Virus record (IMG/VR): IMGVR_UViG_3300035698_004130
Span: 38,678 to 102,677 of that record
Length of the DNA stretch: 64,000 nt
Source of the DNA: a virus
Direction: 5' to 3' (one strand)
A program made the translations under genes and the position numbers. Position 1 is the first letter of the stretch. Each line of letters opens with the position of its first letter. This document shows positions 43,018 to 52,916 of the stretch, piece by piece. The notes below the pieces were generated by a model that saw nothing but the letters and a program-made list of their open reading frames with translations, had not been told where the DNA came from and did not search any database.

Positions 43018-43460
43018 TATACCTCTAGGTCAATTTTGAAATTGACTAACTCATTCTCTTTTAGGGCACAAAATAAACTAACTTTGATGCCTCCTGTTCT
43101 GGTTTCTAAAACTCTAAGCTTAGTAACCTTAACACTCCTTAGATATCTATTAAACGACACTCTAACCTCGTCTCTAATCGCATGGAATGTTGCTTCATCA
43201 ACAGGCTCCATAAGAAACCTTCTAAGGCTACATCCAAAGTCTGGTAGCATAAACCTTTCACCTCTCTCTGTCCTAATAACCGCCTTAATGGCAGCTTTAA
43301 CTAACTCCAATCCAGATGATTTGGAGAAGTAGCCCTTTCCGGGGTTATCTACTAAAGGATACCTCATACCCACAGACTTGCTGGTTTTTAGGGTCATATC
43401 CTTTTCTGCATAAGAAGGAACTATCTTACCATAGGTTGTTGTGGATGTGGGAATTGCCAT
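43017..43460 (-). CDS. 25: baseplate wedge protein, T4 gp25/gpW-like
   Basis: A 147-residue lysozyme-fold-like wedge protein that nucleates sheath assembly. The block AIKAVIRTERGERFMLPDFG and LRRFLMEPVD is the gp25 signature, with the E-x-R core clear. T4 gp25 has 132 residues. Neighbours upstream (glycosidase) and downstream (gp6) are packed with one shared base each. Confidence 0.93.
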   Translation of the reverse strand: MAIPTSTTTYGKIVPSYAEKDMTLKTSKSVGMRYPLVDNPGKGYFSKSSGLELVKAAIKAVIRTERGERFMLPDFGCSLRRFLMEPVDEATFHAIRDEVRVSFNRYLRSVKVTKLRVLETRTGGIKVSLFCALKENELVNFKIDLEV

Positions 43461-45457
43461 TAATATATTTCAAATCTGGTATCAACAAGTGCGCTAGCAT
43501 TAAATATGTCAATGATATCTCTTAGGTCCGTCATTAATCCATCATAGTATGTATCATACGCAGCCCAATCAATGTCGTTTGAGGGATTATCTCCCAAGTA
43601 GTAACAGTTTGAATCAGCATCACATAACAAGTCAGTCTTTCCTAGGGAGGTTAATCCAAACTTTTGGTCCTTGGTGGGATTAATAGTGGCTGATGCGTTA
43701 CTCAGCGCAAAGTAGGTGGAAGAGAATGCTAACGTATGTGCTGGAAGTAGGGGGCTACGATCATACTGGGAGCCTACAACCTCTGTGATGTAACCCAAAT
43801 AAATGTTAGTCTTCGTAAGAGTATAAATAATATTGTGTAACATCTCATTCCATGCTAGGATATGACTGTTCCTACTTATCCATCCAGTCGCAGTATCTGG
43901 GTAAGAGGCTAGCTCTACTGGGTAATCAGAGCTAACACTGTAAAGATTGTTAATATAGTTTTCAATTGTTAACCCACTAACGGATGACGACCATTTCTTA
44001 GATACGGAAAATTCTGATCCCATTGTAGGTGTGTATAACCTACTCCTAGTCTGCTGGCTTAGAGCGTTAAGGATAATCTCCGCAGCCTTAGAGTGATTCC
44101 ACTGGGTTTCTGTTGCGGATACTGTAGTAATAGGGTTATACTCCTTTTGGATAGCCGGAACACCCGACCAGTAACCACCATCTGCTCCACCATCGACTGA
44201 TACCCCCTTTTGAACAAAGGAACTTTGGAGTTGGCTTGGGGGGAACCACCCAGAGGATAAAGCAATACCCGCGTAAACTTCACCATCCCTCGATTGACGG
44301 AATTCACCATCCCAAAATAGCAAACCTTGGGAATCCCGGAACGGTTCTTCCGACATACCATAATCAATCATACCATCAAAGATCATCCCTCCATACCCAG
44401 CTTCATGCCAATTGGCAACTTCGAAGAATGGGAAGGATCCATTATTACTAAAGGATGCCTCATTATACATTCCAGGGACTCCAATCTCTTGAGCCCCCGA
44501 GATAGCCGCAGTAACAAAGTTAGATACCATAAACTTACTGTTATTATAAGGGTGCATAGACGCTACATTTATAACTGCGGAAAGTAAATGAAACCCATTT
44601 GGATACCCTGGGTGATCCCCATTACCATTTGATAATTGGTCAGGGTAAGGCTCATACCCCGCACCATTCCCTACAGTGATTGCAATATTTAAGGAGGATG
44701 CAAGTGCGCTCACTAGAAGGCAGGATGAGTAGGTGAGAGCGGAGGTTGGGACTCCAACCTTATCCTCTAGACCAAACTCATTAGCTAGATCCACAGACCA
44801 GAATGATTGGTAGGCTGAAACAGTTTCAATAATATCAGTTATAAAGGGTGCGCCACAGGTGGTATAAAAATCCAATTGTTGAGCTTCCGAGGAAACCTCA
44901 AACTTCATTGGAACTCTGTGCCAAGATGCGGTAAGGCCGTGTTCAAGAGCAGAAGCGGCTTCCAATCTGTTTTGAGGTGCAGCAGCGCCATAAACCGAAG
45001 GGGCCCCTGTCTCGTCAGCAGTGCCAAGTTGAATACCATCCCAAATAACTAACTGAACACGTATCTTAACCTTATCGCATAAATCCATAAAGTCAGCGAC
45101 ATTGGCTAGGTGAGTTTCTTTATCCCTATCCCACACATACATGTCTGTAAACACCCTAATAGTGTTTATGCCAATATTACGAAGTAGATTTAGGCAATGC
45201 TCATTATCCTCACGACTGTAATACCACCATTGAGTAGTCTTGTTGGCCCCCATGAAAACTTTATCGCCATCGTGCCCCACGAGTCCCGCTAGCGCGGCTG
45301 TTTCATGAGAGTATCGTGGCGTAAACCCTGATTTCTCCCACTCAGAGTGAGGGATGGGGTAGTAGTTTACCCCCCTACAGTTGGAATAGTAGGATAAAGC
45401 CCCAGCCGAGATAATTGGATTTTGAGGTTGTTTGGTGATGATGGCTTGTTTTGACAT
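43460..45457 (-). CDS. clan GH-A glycoside hydrolase (GH5-like), virion-associated candidate
   Basis: A 665-residue TIM-barrel glycosidase. The start RGVNYYPIP, then LLRNIGINTIRVFTD (Arg101), LANEFG with the Asn226-Glu227 acid/base pair, MHPY (His302, Tyr304) and YNEAS (Glu333, likely nucleophile) follow the retaining clan GH-A order. No signal peptide. It sits inside the wedge operon between gp25 and a LamG protein, with shared start/stop bases, so it is very likely a tail-mounted enzyme that cuts a host surface glycan. Residues 400-665 are an added domain of unknown type. Substrate unknown. Confidence 0.82.
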   Translation of the reverse strand: MSKQAIITKQPQNPIISAGALSYYSNCRGVNYYPIPHSEWEKSGFTPRYSHETAALAGLVGHDGDKVFMGANKTTQWWYYSREDNEHCLNLLRNIGINTIRVFTDMYVWDRDKETHLANVADFMDLCDKVKIRVQLVIWDGIQLGTADETGAPSVYGAAAPQNRLEAASALEHGLTASWHRVPMKFEVSSEAQQLDFYTTCGAPFITDIIETVSAYQSFWSVDLANEFGLEDKVGVPTSALTYSSCLLVSALASSLNIAITVGNGAGYEPYPDQLSNGNGDHPGYPNGFHLLSAVINVASMHPYNNSKFMVSNFVTAAISGAQEIGVPGMYNEASFSNNGSFPFFEVANWHEAGYGGMIFDGMIDYGMSEEPFRDSQGLLFWDGEFRQSRDGEVYAGIALSSGWFPPSQLQSSFVQKGVSVDGGADGGYWSGVPAIQKEYNPITTVSATETQWNHSKAAEIILNALSQQTRSRLYTPTMGSEFSVSKKWSSSVSGLTIENYINNLYSVSSDYPVELASYPDTATGWISRNSHILAWNEMLHNIIYTLTKTNIYLGYITEVVGSQYDRSPLLPAHTLAFSSTYFALSNASATINPTKDQKFGLTSLGKTDLLCDADSNCYYLGDNPSNDIDWAAYDTYYDGLMTDLRDIIDIFNASALVDTRFEIY

Positions 45458-48153
45458 TATTGAATATCAATAGGTTCCCACATGAGATTTGGGACTTCAA
45501 TGTTTTTAAAGAACGTTCTTGTTGCTTCAAAGTTGTGCTTAATTTGACTGGTTGTTAATGCTCTTGAGTAGAACTTGGTGTTTCCAAGATAACCTTTAAG
45601 GCCACTAATAGTTCCTCCATAAGTTCCTCCCATAAAATTTCCATTGGGATTACCATCAGTCCAACCCCCTCCTAGAATCCAAGGGCTAAAGTATGTATCC
45701 AAGGTAAGTCCCACGCCTGGGTAAGATAAAGAGTTTTCTTTCTTGATAGAAGGGATCCTAGGCATACCCTCTCTAGCACTCTTACCAAACACTGTTGTAT
45801 AACTTGATACAGAAAGTTTAACCCCATCAAGATACATTCGAACTTCATCTTTTACGGGATCCAGGGATACTGTGATCTGACAGAATTCTCTTCCGCATGA
45901 GGATAGGGATACGCCCTCCTGGGTTCCCCAAATAGGAGCAGTCATACCATGCCATCCTAATGTTTCATCACAATTTCCCCCAAGTGCAAACGACTTATTA
46001 ATAAACCCTACGGAGCTTGAGTCAAAAGACTGAGTTGGTGCTAGAACCAATACTGCGTTGGTTACAGGGTTATCCTCGGTCAAGTTGGAAGGTAGTTCCC
46101 CAGTGGTAAATCTTCTATCCCTAGTAAATCCTAAAATAAGTCCTCTAACTACATTACTACCTTCATCGGCCCTCATGTAGTTGATATCACTTTGGGAGCT
46201 TACAGTAGTTCCAAACCCAGTGTTTTCATTTGATAGAATAAGTCTGTAAAGTCCAGAAACACCATTCTCACCAAAACCATAGTTTACTCCGTCTAACTCT
46301 GGCACGTGCACCCAGGTTTCAAAGGTAGCTCCTTCAGAGCTATAAAGGAAATCTTGAAACTCCGGCTTTGGGGGAAGTCTAATGAAGTTGCCAGTTGAGC
46401 TATAGGTTAGATCCTCTGATGATAGCTTCATAACTCCATCAAGATATGCAATACCCAATCCTCTATCAAATACAGAGGAAGCAGTTGAGGCTACTAATTG
46501 AGCGTTGTATTCAATTCCATTACTATTGCTATTGTGTAACTGGAACTCAACACTCTCTGGCCTATCAACCTGTGCGGTTAGGTAGTTATACATAGCGAAT
46601 AACTCATCTCCGATAACCGTCTGGTTAACTGATAGGCTGGGTGCTGATACGGCATTTGGATCTGTGCTGATGATAGTTCCAGATGCAATGTTATTGATTA
46701 ATAAATGTTCGAATACGATTGGATCTGTAACATCTAGCTGTTGTGTAAACTTAACCTCCAGGGGTAGAACAACTCCAGAAACGTCAGACTGATTTAGGAC
46801 GATGCTTCTCTGCTTCTCCACATCAACTAAAAAGTTAATACCCTCAAGATAGGAGAAGTCGTTAATAGGAATTTCTCCCGGTTGGAAGTAGAACTCGTTT
46901 CTATACAGTGCAGGGAGCTTGACAGCAAGTTCAATCTGCTTCTTCCTCTTATTAATCTTATCGATGAAGTGGGAGGTCTCTGACAGCATCACTTGACGCA
47001 TGTTGGCAATTAGAATCTGTGAGGATCCTGATGCCTCTAGTGCTCCAATGTAAGCTGAAACATCATAGATTTTTCTATTCTTATTACCAATAAGGTCTAG
47101 TAGGAGGTTATCCTGGGTGTAGTAGTTGGTTAGGAAATCAGAATCGTCAACTACGTTAGGATCTAAGATAGTATCAAAGTATTGCCTTAAACTCTCAGTG
47201 CTTGTTGGAACACCTCTTCCTCCAAGGTTTGGATCGTATTCAAGTTTCCAGTTACTCTCTGATGGGAGTTCAAGCCTTCTCTGCTCAATATCCATAAGGG
47301 CAGGAATGATACCACTAGTTTGTGAGTCATAGTATAGCCCGTCAATTGAAAGAACAAATCTACCATTCTTTGAGACAGGAGGACCAAAATTTAATCTAAA
47401 TACCTCTTCTGATAGGGTTTCCTCTGGTTGGCCAAGATTAGAGTTAGTGCCAGATAAAATAGAAGCATAGTCATCCCTAAACTCAGGCTCTAGGGAAGGG
47501 TCTTGAAGTCTAGCAGTAATGATCGCATCAACATTAGCTAGAAGGGAGTCTGCCTTGTCTGCGAAAGTTTGTGCGTCCTTTGCGTCCTGTAGCTCAATAC
47601 CAAATTGTGAGTTGAGCATGGCACTATAGGCTTCTGGATTAAGCCTTGATAACTCTTCCTTCTTAGCTCCTGCGTTACCTCCAGAATAATCCAGGTAATC
47701 CTTGAAGGAACCAAGGCAGTCAGAGATTGAATCAATTTGAGCTTGGGTGTTTTGATAGTTGTTGTAGAGTTGGCCTGCAAATCCAGCAGCGGCACCAGCA
47801 GCACCTAGAACTCCACCAAGAGCCCCAAGGAACCCGCCTTCATCTGAATCCAACCCATTCTTTGAGGAGTCAGATACGAAGCGGAAAATACCGTCCTCAG
47901 TATCATACTCAATGCCTCCGGTCAGGTATCTAAGTTTACCGAACAATGCTTTAGTTACATCGTTGGCTCTAGCAGAACCGTTTGCAGCAGATCCTCTAAT
48001 CCCATTTAAAACAGGAGAGGGTAGAAGTGTTAAAACATCTGTGGTAAGGTTTACCATACATGATGGCATACCAAATGCGGTCCCTAAGGCTCCTACAGGT
48101 CCACCTCCTTTTCCGGTTAATTCAAAAAATGTTTTACTATCAAATGTGGCCAT
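45457..48153 (-). CDS. tail structural protein with C-terminal LamG (concanavalin-like) domain
   Basis: An 898-residue protein. Residues 100-130 are a Gly/Ala hydrophobic stretch (GALGGVLGAAGAAAGFAG). A mixed middle follows, and roughly residues 585-885 form a LamG-type jelly roll: ATFETWVHVPELDG, EVRMYLDGVKLSV, and GYLGNTKFYSRALTTSQI. LamG domains bind glycans. Placement between the spike and glycosidase genes suggests a baseplate protein contacting the cell surface. Not recognised in T4. Confidence 0.8.
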   Translation of the reverse strand: MATFDSKTFFELTGKGGGPVGALGTAFGMPSCMVNLTTDVLTLLPSPVLNGIRGSAANGSARANDVTKALFGKLRYLTGGIEYDTEDGIFRFVSDSSKNGLDSDEGGFLGALGGVLGAAGAAAGFAGQLYNNYQNTQAQIDSISDCLGSFKDYLDYSGGNAGAKKEELSRLNPEAYSAMLNSQFGIELQDAKDAQTFADKADSLLANVDAIITARLQDPSLEPEFRDDYASILSGTNSNLGQPEETLSEEVFRLNFGPPVSKNGRFVLSIDGLYYDSQTSGIIPALMDIEQRRLELPSESNWKLEYDPNLGGRGVPTSTESLRQYFDTILDPNVVDDSDFLTNYYTQDNLLLDLIGNKNRKIYDVSAYIGALEASGSSQILIANMRQVMLSETSHFIDKINKRKKQIELAVKLPALYRNEFYFQPGEIPINDFSYLEGINFLVDVEKQRSIVLNQSDVSGVVLPLEVKFTQQLDVTDPIVFEHLLINNIASGTIISTDPNAVSAPSLSVNQTVIGDELFAMYNYLTAQVDRPESVEFQLHNSNSNGIEYNAQLVASTASSVFDRGLGIAYLDGVMKLSSEDLTYSSTGNFIRLPPKPEFQDFLYSSEGATFETWVHVPELDGVNYGFGENGVSGLYRLILSNENTGFGTTVSSQSDINYMRADEGSNVVRGLILGFTRDRRFTTGELPSNLTEDNPVTNAVLVLAPTQSFDSSSVGFINKSFALGGNCDETLGWHGMTAPIWGTQEGVSLSSCGREFCQITVSLDPVKDEVRMYLDGVKLSVSSYTTVFGKSAREGMPRIPSIKKENSLSYPGVGLTLDTYFSPWILGGGWTDGNPNGNFMGGTYGGTISGLKGYLGNTKFYSRALTTSQIKHNFEATRTFFKNIEVPNLMWEPIDIQ

Positions 48154-48156
48154 TGG

Positions 48157-49185
48157 TTATTCTTCGTAGGATGTTGGTTCTAGGGGAGTCGTTGGTGCTT
48201 CATTAGCTGGGTATCCAGAGTTGAAGTGAATTTGAGTTCCCTGCATACTATTTACTGATCCACCATCTGTGGCGATATTAGCATCAGCTTTTATATTTAC
48301 GTTAGTTCCCTTAATGTTTACATCTTGTGCAGCAGTAAGGTTGATATTGGCGTCTGAGGTAATCTGAACATCTCCTGTTCCATGAATCTGGACAGAGCCA
48401 TCAGCAGCGATTTGGATTCTAGCTTTGGGAGTTACTAGGAATATCCTGCCATCTTCCGCTTTGGAAACCAAGGTTACATCAGCGTTCTCGCTCCTTAGAT
48501 TAACATTTCCAAATCTATTGTTGCCTGGGCCTGCGAAAGCTCCAGTAGAATGGTTTTCAATATTAATGTCTCTTCCGTCAATAACATACATTCCTAGATC
48601 TGACTGGTATACCACAAACTTCTGAGACCCCTTAGATTTCATCTCAATGGATCTCTCAGAGTGAATTTCATCCCCTTCTGAGAATATAAGTAGTCCGTCT
48701 CCATGCTCGTTTCTTAAGATGACAGCATCCGATTTAGGGGAGTCGTTTAAGCTCAACATCTTTCCCTTTTCGCTGGTGAGGTCTGTCTTAGCTACAATCT
48801 GTGAAGGGAGGAACTTTCTAGTGATATGGACTCCAGCACCTACTTGGTTGGCGTAGGAAACTTTTTGAGGCTTCTTTCTATCTGAGTAGACCCTAGTATC
48901 TCCTACTACCTTCCAATCCTTTAGTCCCCCTGCCTGTGGCGTGTCAGGAGTATCCACAATAGTTGACATATAGTAAATCTTCCCATCTCCATCCTCATCC
49001 AATGCCGCAAGAATTCTGGATCCTTCTTCAGGGATCGCGAGCATTCCTCCATTATTGAGCATATACATTGGGGATGTGTAAGTTACATCAAAAGCTCCTT
49101 GGGATAGTGCAGGAAAAATTACCTTTAAAGTCCCTTGCTTATCATCGTCAACGTTGGATACTACTGTTCCTTTGATTATCTTCAT
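48157..49185 (-). CDS. 5: central spike protein, T4 gp5/gpV-like, without lysozyme domain
   Basis: A 342-residue spike. Residues 1-100 are the OB-fold (VVSNVDDDKQGTLKVIFP...AALDEDGDGKIYYM). Residues 230-320 are the repetitive VxIxGTxDVxI triple-stranded beta-helix that pierces the membrane (VQIHGTGDVQITSDANINL). T4 gp5 carries a lysozyme domain between the two; here that region (about 110-230) shows no lysozyme sequence. Tip is completed by the PAAR protein. It shares a base with the hub gene. Confidence 0.9.
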   Translation of the reverse strand: MKIIKGTVVSNVDDDKQGTLKVIFPALSQGAFDVTYTSPMYMLNNGGMLAIPEEGSRILAALDEDGDGKIYYMSTIVDTPDTPQAGGLKDWKVVGDTRVYSDRKKPQKVSYANQVGAGVHITRKFLPSQIVAKTDLTSEKGKMLSLNDSPKSDAVILRNEHGDGLLIFSEGDEIHSERSIEMKSKGSQKFVVYQSDLGMYVIDGRDINIENHSTGAFAGPGNNRFGNVNLRSENADVTLVSKAEDGRIFLVTPKARIQIAADGSVQIHGTGDVQITSDANINLTAAQDVNIKGTNVNIKADANIATDGGSVNSMQGTQIHFNSGYPANEAPTTPLEPTSYEE

Positions 49186-51683
49186 TACCTAAGTTCCTTG
49201 GCGTAAGCTCTCTCAAAATCATTCTCTAGATACTCTTTTGAAAGACCCCTATCTTTATATGCATTGAGGTAATTTCTCTTAAAATTAGCTTTCATATCTT
49301 CCATAAGCTTACCAACCTTAACGACTCCTTCAGATGAAGGAATATCATTAACCCCAAGTTGCCTTCCTGTAGCTTTCAGATGGAATTCAGAATACATCTC
49401 TGTTCCATCCATGAAATGCCTAAACCCTTCGATGGAGTAAGCTCCTGTGTAAGGAGCAACTTTAGCCACCTTATCATAGCCCATTATGGAATTATTTCTG
49501 GCTAATAGGATACATTGTGTTCCAGCAGGTTGTGTAAGCTTAAAGAAGGGAATAGTTTTCATATCAACTTCAATAGCTAACTTTGCAAGCTCGCGCAAAA
49601 TATTCTCTTGGGTCGTAACAACCTCTTCAAGGGTGTCAACTTCAATGGTGGCACCCTTCTTTCGGGTGCTGTGTTCCACTAAAAGGTAGAGTAATGCAGC
49701 TAGTTCCTTGACGCTTAGAGCTTCAATATTGTCGATGCTTTTATTTAACCCAAGTAGTATATTCCTATCAGGGTCTGTGAACGAGCCTTCCCGTTCTAAC
49801 ATCTTAACAATGATATTAATATCACTCTCAACTCCCTGGGATTCTCCCTCATAAGGGACTACATCCCAAATTCTGTTAAGAATTCTTTTAGGTAGCTTAC
49901 CAAATACCTTTTTAATTGTATCTTGTTTAATGGAGTTAACAAAAGGAACTAGAGCTTTCTGCTTAATGCCCATATTGTATACTCCTGTGTATGCTTGGTT
50001 ATACTTTACTGATAATCCCATTACATTAGGATTATCCAAGTTATACCTGAATACCACCCTACCTTGGGATAGGAGTGCAGAGTCGTCTGGAGCACCATCA
50101 AGGGATAGCTTATCAACGCTAACAACCTCTTCTCCAAATGAAGAGTTTCTTGGTAGTTCGATATACTCTTTGTAGTAGGCATTTCTATAGAACGAAACGA
50201 AATACTTAGCAAGGTCTTCCTTGTTTATATAATCTACGGGTAGTCTCCTAGTAAGTTGTTCAAAGTTAACTACGCTTCGGAGGTATAGAAGATTATCAAT
50301 GATTAGTCTAGATCCAAAGATAAGAGCAGGCTTTGTTTCATCCTTAATAAATCCCTCTTTCTTCCACATCTTAAGAACCTTCATATCCGACTCCTCTAAG
50401 AAATCAATATCAAAGCCAGTTGTGTTCTTGAATTTTCCGTATAAGGATTTGTATCCCTCAATTATTCTTCTAAGTGGGATATAAAAATCAGGAAGGGTAT
50501 CGTAGATGCTATCATTATTTTCATTGGTGACCCTCATCTCCAGTAGTCCCTTATCATCAGGGAACTTATCCTTACCTTCTTGAATCTCATCAAACATGAT
50601 CTTAGTGTTAATATCAACATCCTCTAAATCCTCTAGCAGATTAATACCAAACTCCCTAAAGAATTGTATGTATTCCTTGATCTCCTTTCTAAATCTGGAT
50701 ACCTTGCTGGGAGAGTTCTTGCTCAAGTCCTTCATGAGAGTGTTGCCAGTGTTGACAAGATTTATTAAGCCAATGTAAGCTCCTGCTACTGGCTTTGAAA
50801 CGGATTCCTTAATTGCATCTAGCCCTCTTCGCCCAGAGGATTTGAAAGACCTCTTCTTTGTGAGTAACACACTAAAATAGGGATTGACTATACTGTTGAG
50901 ATCAGGAAGTAGAACTATAACATTAGGGTTGCTTGCCGCATTAGCAATATAGTCTGTAACAAGGGAAGTCATCACACTATGCTCCTTGTTGATTAGCTGT
51001 TCTCCTGTAAAACTTGTAGTAGCTCTGTAGCTTTTAAGATTCCTATCGGCAATAACCCTACTGAACTTATTAACTGCTCCATACAACCCTGTGCTTCTAC
51101 CGAACGCTAGCGAGTTAGCCTGGAGGAATGAGGTAGCCGCTGTGAATACCATTTCAATCTCTTTCACTCCTTCAGCAGTGGTCAGGAGGCTAGCCTTTTG
51201 TAGAGTTGTAGTGAATGGCCCACCCCAGTTATCAAGATCATCTCCTACTCCAAAAGCAAAGTAAACCTCGTTGAAGTTAGCCTGAACACCTTGTTCGTTT
51301 ACAAAGGTGCTTTCCACTCGGCTGATTTCCTTTGAGGTTAGATTATTATCCTTAAGCTTCGCTTCAGTGTATAATTCCTTAGCAATTTGCACCAGGAGGT
51401 TAGACGCTGATGATCTTCCAATAAAGAAGTTCTCAAACAAGTCATCGGTCTCAAGGAATTTAAGTCTTAAGTTGGATGGTCGGGAGACCGAGTGGGAGTA
51501 ATCAAACTCCATAAGGTTCCCATTGTTTCCGGGCGACACAATATAACTATTAGCAATCTCTTCCTCAGTTAGAGTTAAGAGAATACTACGATACGAGTTA
51601 GCCTTTTCCTTAGCGAAGAATATCTTTTCGATAGCTTCCCTAGATGTTGTAATGAAAACATTGCCTGTGAATACTCTTGTCAC
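49185..51683 (-). CDS. candidate baseplate hub protein
   Basis: An 832-residue protein immediately upstream of the spike gene, the place of the gp27/gpD hub in contractile tails. Early beta-rich residues include SRPSNLRLKFLETDDLFENFF, followed by long helical regions with several Lys-rich coils. It is about twice the size of T4 gp27 (391) and no hub motif can be named, so the call rests on position. It may be a hub fused to additional domains. Confidence 0.65.
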   Translation of the reverse strand: MTRVFTGNVFITTSREAIEKIFFAKEKANSYRSILLTLTEEEIANSYIVSPGNNGNLMEFDYSHSVSRPSNLRLKFLETDDLFENFFIGRSSASNLLVQIAKELYTEAKLKDNNLTSKEISRVESTFVNEQGVQANFNEVYFAFGVGDDLDNWGGPFTTTLQKASLLTTAEGVKEIEMVFTAATSFLQANSLAFGRSTGLYGAVNKFSRVIADRNLKSYRATTSFTGEQLINKEHSVMTSLVTDYIANAASNPNVIVLLPDLNSIVNPYFSVLLTKKRSFKSSGRRGLDAIKESVSKPVAGAYIGLINLVNTGNTLMKDLSKNSPSKVSRFRKEIKEYIQFFREFGINLLEDLEDVDINTKIMFDEIQEGKDKFPDDKGLLEMRVTNENNDSIYDTLPDFYIPLRRIIEGYKSLYGKFKNTTGFDIDFLEESDMKVLKMWKKEGFIKDETKPALIFGSRLIIDNLLYLRSVVNFEQLTRRLPVDYINKEDLAKYFVSFYRNAYYKEYIELPRNSSFGEEVVSVDKLSLDGAPDDSALLSQGRVVFRYNLDNPNVMGLSVKYNQAYTGVYNMGIKQKALVPFVNSIKQDTIKKVFGKLPKRILNRIWDVVPYEGESQGVESDINIIVKMLEREGSFTDPDRNILLGLNKSIDNIEALSVKELAALLYLLVEHSTRKKGATIEVDTLEEVVTTQENILRELAKLAIEVDMKTIPFFKLTQPAGTQCILLARNNSIMGYDKVAKVAPYTGAYSIEGFRHFMDGTEMYSEFHLKATGRQLGVNDIPSSEGVVKVGKLMEDMKANFKRNYLNAYKDRGLSKEYLENDFERAYAKELR

Positions 51684-51982
51684 TATGATAGTTTGGGAAT
51701 CTTAATTTGATCCCTTACATTTAGCTCTTGGAAAGGATCCTTAATGTTGTTAAACCAGCAAATAAGCCAGTCTAAGGTGGGAGTGCTGTAAAATAGATTT
51801 GAAATAAGATCTGCTCTGTGCTCAAACCCAGGAGGAACATACCCAACATCAAAGGAGAAATCTGCCATTCTTCTTTGAAACTGTTCAAAGTCCTCGGAGT
51901 TTAAAGTGGTGGTAACATTCTTATCCTTGTGTATTACTTGAACGAAACCAATCTTTAAATGATTATTATACTTCATCTCCAC
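51683..51982 (-). CDS. 53: baseplate wedge protein, gp53-like (LysM-type)
   Basis: A 99-residue protein with the gp53 phrase RADLISNLFYSTPTLDWLICWFNN followed by IKDPFQELNVRDQIKIPKL, read in pieces; this is the LysM-like part that joins wedges. T4 gp53 is 196 residues, so this is a short form. It overlaps the preceding gene by 17 bases. Confidence 0.8.
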   Translation of the reverse strand: MEMKYNNHLKIGFVQVIHKDKNVTTTLNSEDFEQFQRRMADFSFDVGYVPPGFEHRADLISNLFYSTPTLDWLICWFNNIKDPFQELNVRDQIKIPKLS

Positions 51983-52916
51983 CTCTTAACGTAATCAATC
52001 CGTTGTAAGGATCAGTGTTGTTGTCCCCTAAGATTCCTTCCCATCCAGCTAGGTTGTCACCTTCAGTAACCTCCCCTGCTTTAAATGCTCCAAAGTCTCC
52101 AGTTCTATTCTCCGCTAGATTAAGGCTAATTTCAAGTTGTTTTGGAAGCAGGGTATTAATATCATAGCCTGCCTCTTCAACGATCTTAATATCGTAGCCT
52201 TCTGTAACACATGGAATATTGTTATACAAGGGTCCATGGGTAACTCTTACAATTGGTGGACCTTGGGTAGTATCTCTAGCATTGTTAAGGGTTGTGGATC
52301 TAATTAGGTTAACCCAGGAGAGAACAATGTCAATTAGAGTGTTCATATCCTTCATATCGTCCTTTGGATCTTCAAACTCCCCAAGAACATCTAGAAGACC
52401 ATCAACAGCGTTATCGAAGAAGTTTCTTCCCCCTGTCTTTAGTCTGGCTATTTCTTGGTAGTAGGCTCTGTGAGTTCTTCCATGCTCGACACTTTTCCCA
52501 GGATCGACGTTTGGAGTTAACTCATTGTTATGGAATGGCCCGTAACCACCTTCACCCGCATAGGCAAAGAATGACTTGATCGCAGCATCCTTTCCTGTAT
52601 AGAATAGGCTGAATTGTCTTTGGAAGTGATCTGCTAATCCCTCAGTGCCAAGATGCTCTAGTAAGTGTAGGAATGTTATTCTAAAGGTTAGGTTGAACTT
52701 TCTTGATTCCGCACCCATGTAAGCATGTAGCGCATTTGCTCTCCCAAGTAGCTTGTAGGTAGCTAGATTGGCTTTCCCAGTTTCGGTGATGGTGGGATTC
52801 TCCAGCATAGGAATATAAGTTCTGATAACTCTATTATCTGTCTGAGGAAATTCTAAGGTGAGATGTGATCTCTCCTCAATCTTCCTCTTATTCATCTTTT
52901 TGTAAAAGTTTGCCAT
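51966..52916 (-). CDS. tube-baseplate connector protein (gp48/gp54-type candidate)
   Basis: A 316-residue protein. The N-terminal half is helical; the C-terminal half (PPIVRVTHGPLYNNIPCVTEGYDIKIV and KQLEISLNLAEN, in pieces) looks like the tube-fold of baseplate cap proteins that start the tail tube. Gene position between the tape measure and the gp53-like gene supports this. The specific T4 counterpart (gp48 or gp54) cannot be decided. Confidence 0.65.
   Translation of the reverse strand: MANFYKKMNKRKIEERSHLTLEFPQTDNRVIRTYIPMLENPTITETGKANLATYKLLGRANALHAYMGAESRKFNLTFRITFLHLLEHLGTEGLADHFQRQFSLFYTGKDAAIKSFFAYAGEGGYGPFHNNELTPNVDPGKSVEHGRTHRAYYQEIARLKTGGRNFFDNAVDGLLDVLGEFEDPKDDMKDMNTLIDIVLSWVNLIRSTTLNNARDTTQGPPIVRVTHGPLYNNIPCVTEGYDIKIVEEAGYDINTLLPKQLEISLNLAENRTGDFGAFKAGEVTEGDNLAGWEGILGDNNTDPYNGLITLRGGDEV

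Noticed and set aside
43460-45457. Glycosidase as misassembled bacterial DNA
   Set aside because: It shares start/stop bases with phage genes on both sides, with the same base composition by eye.
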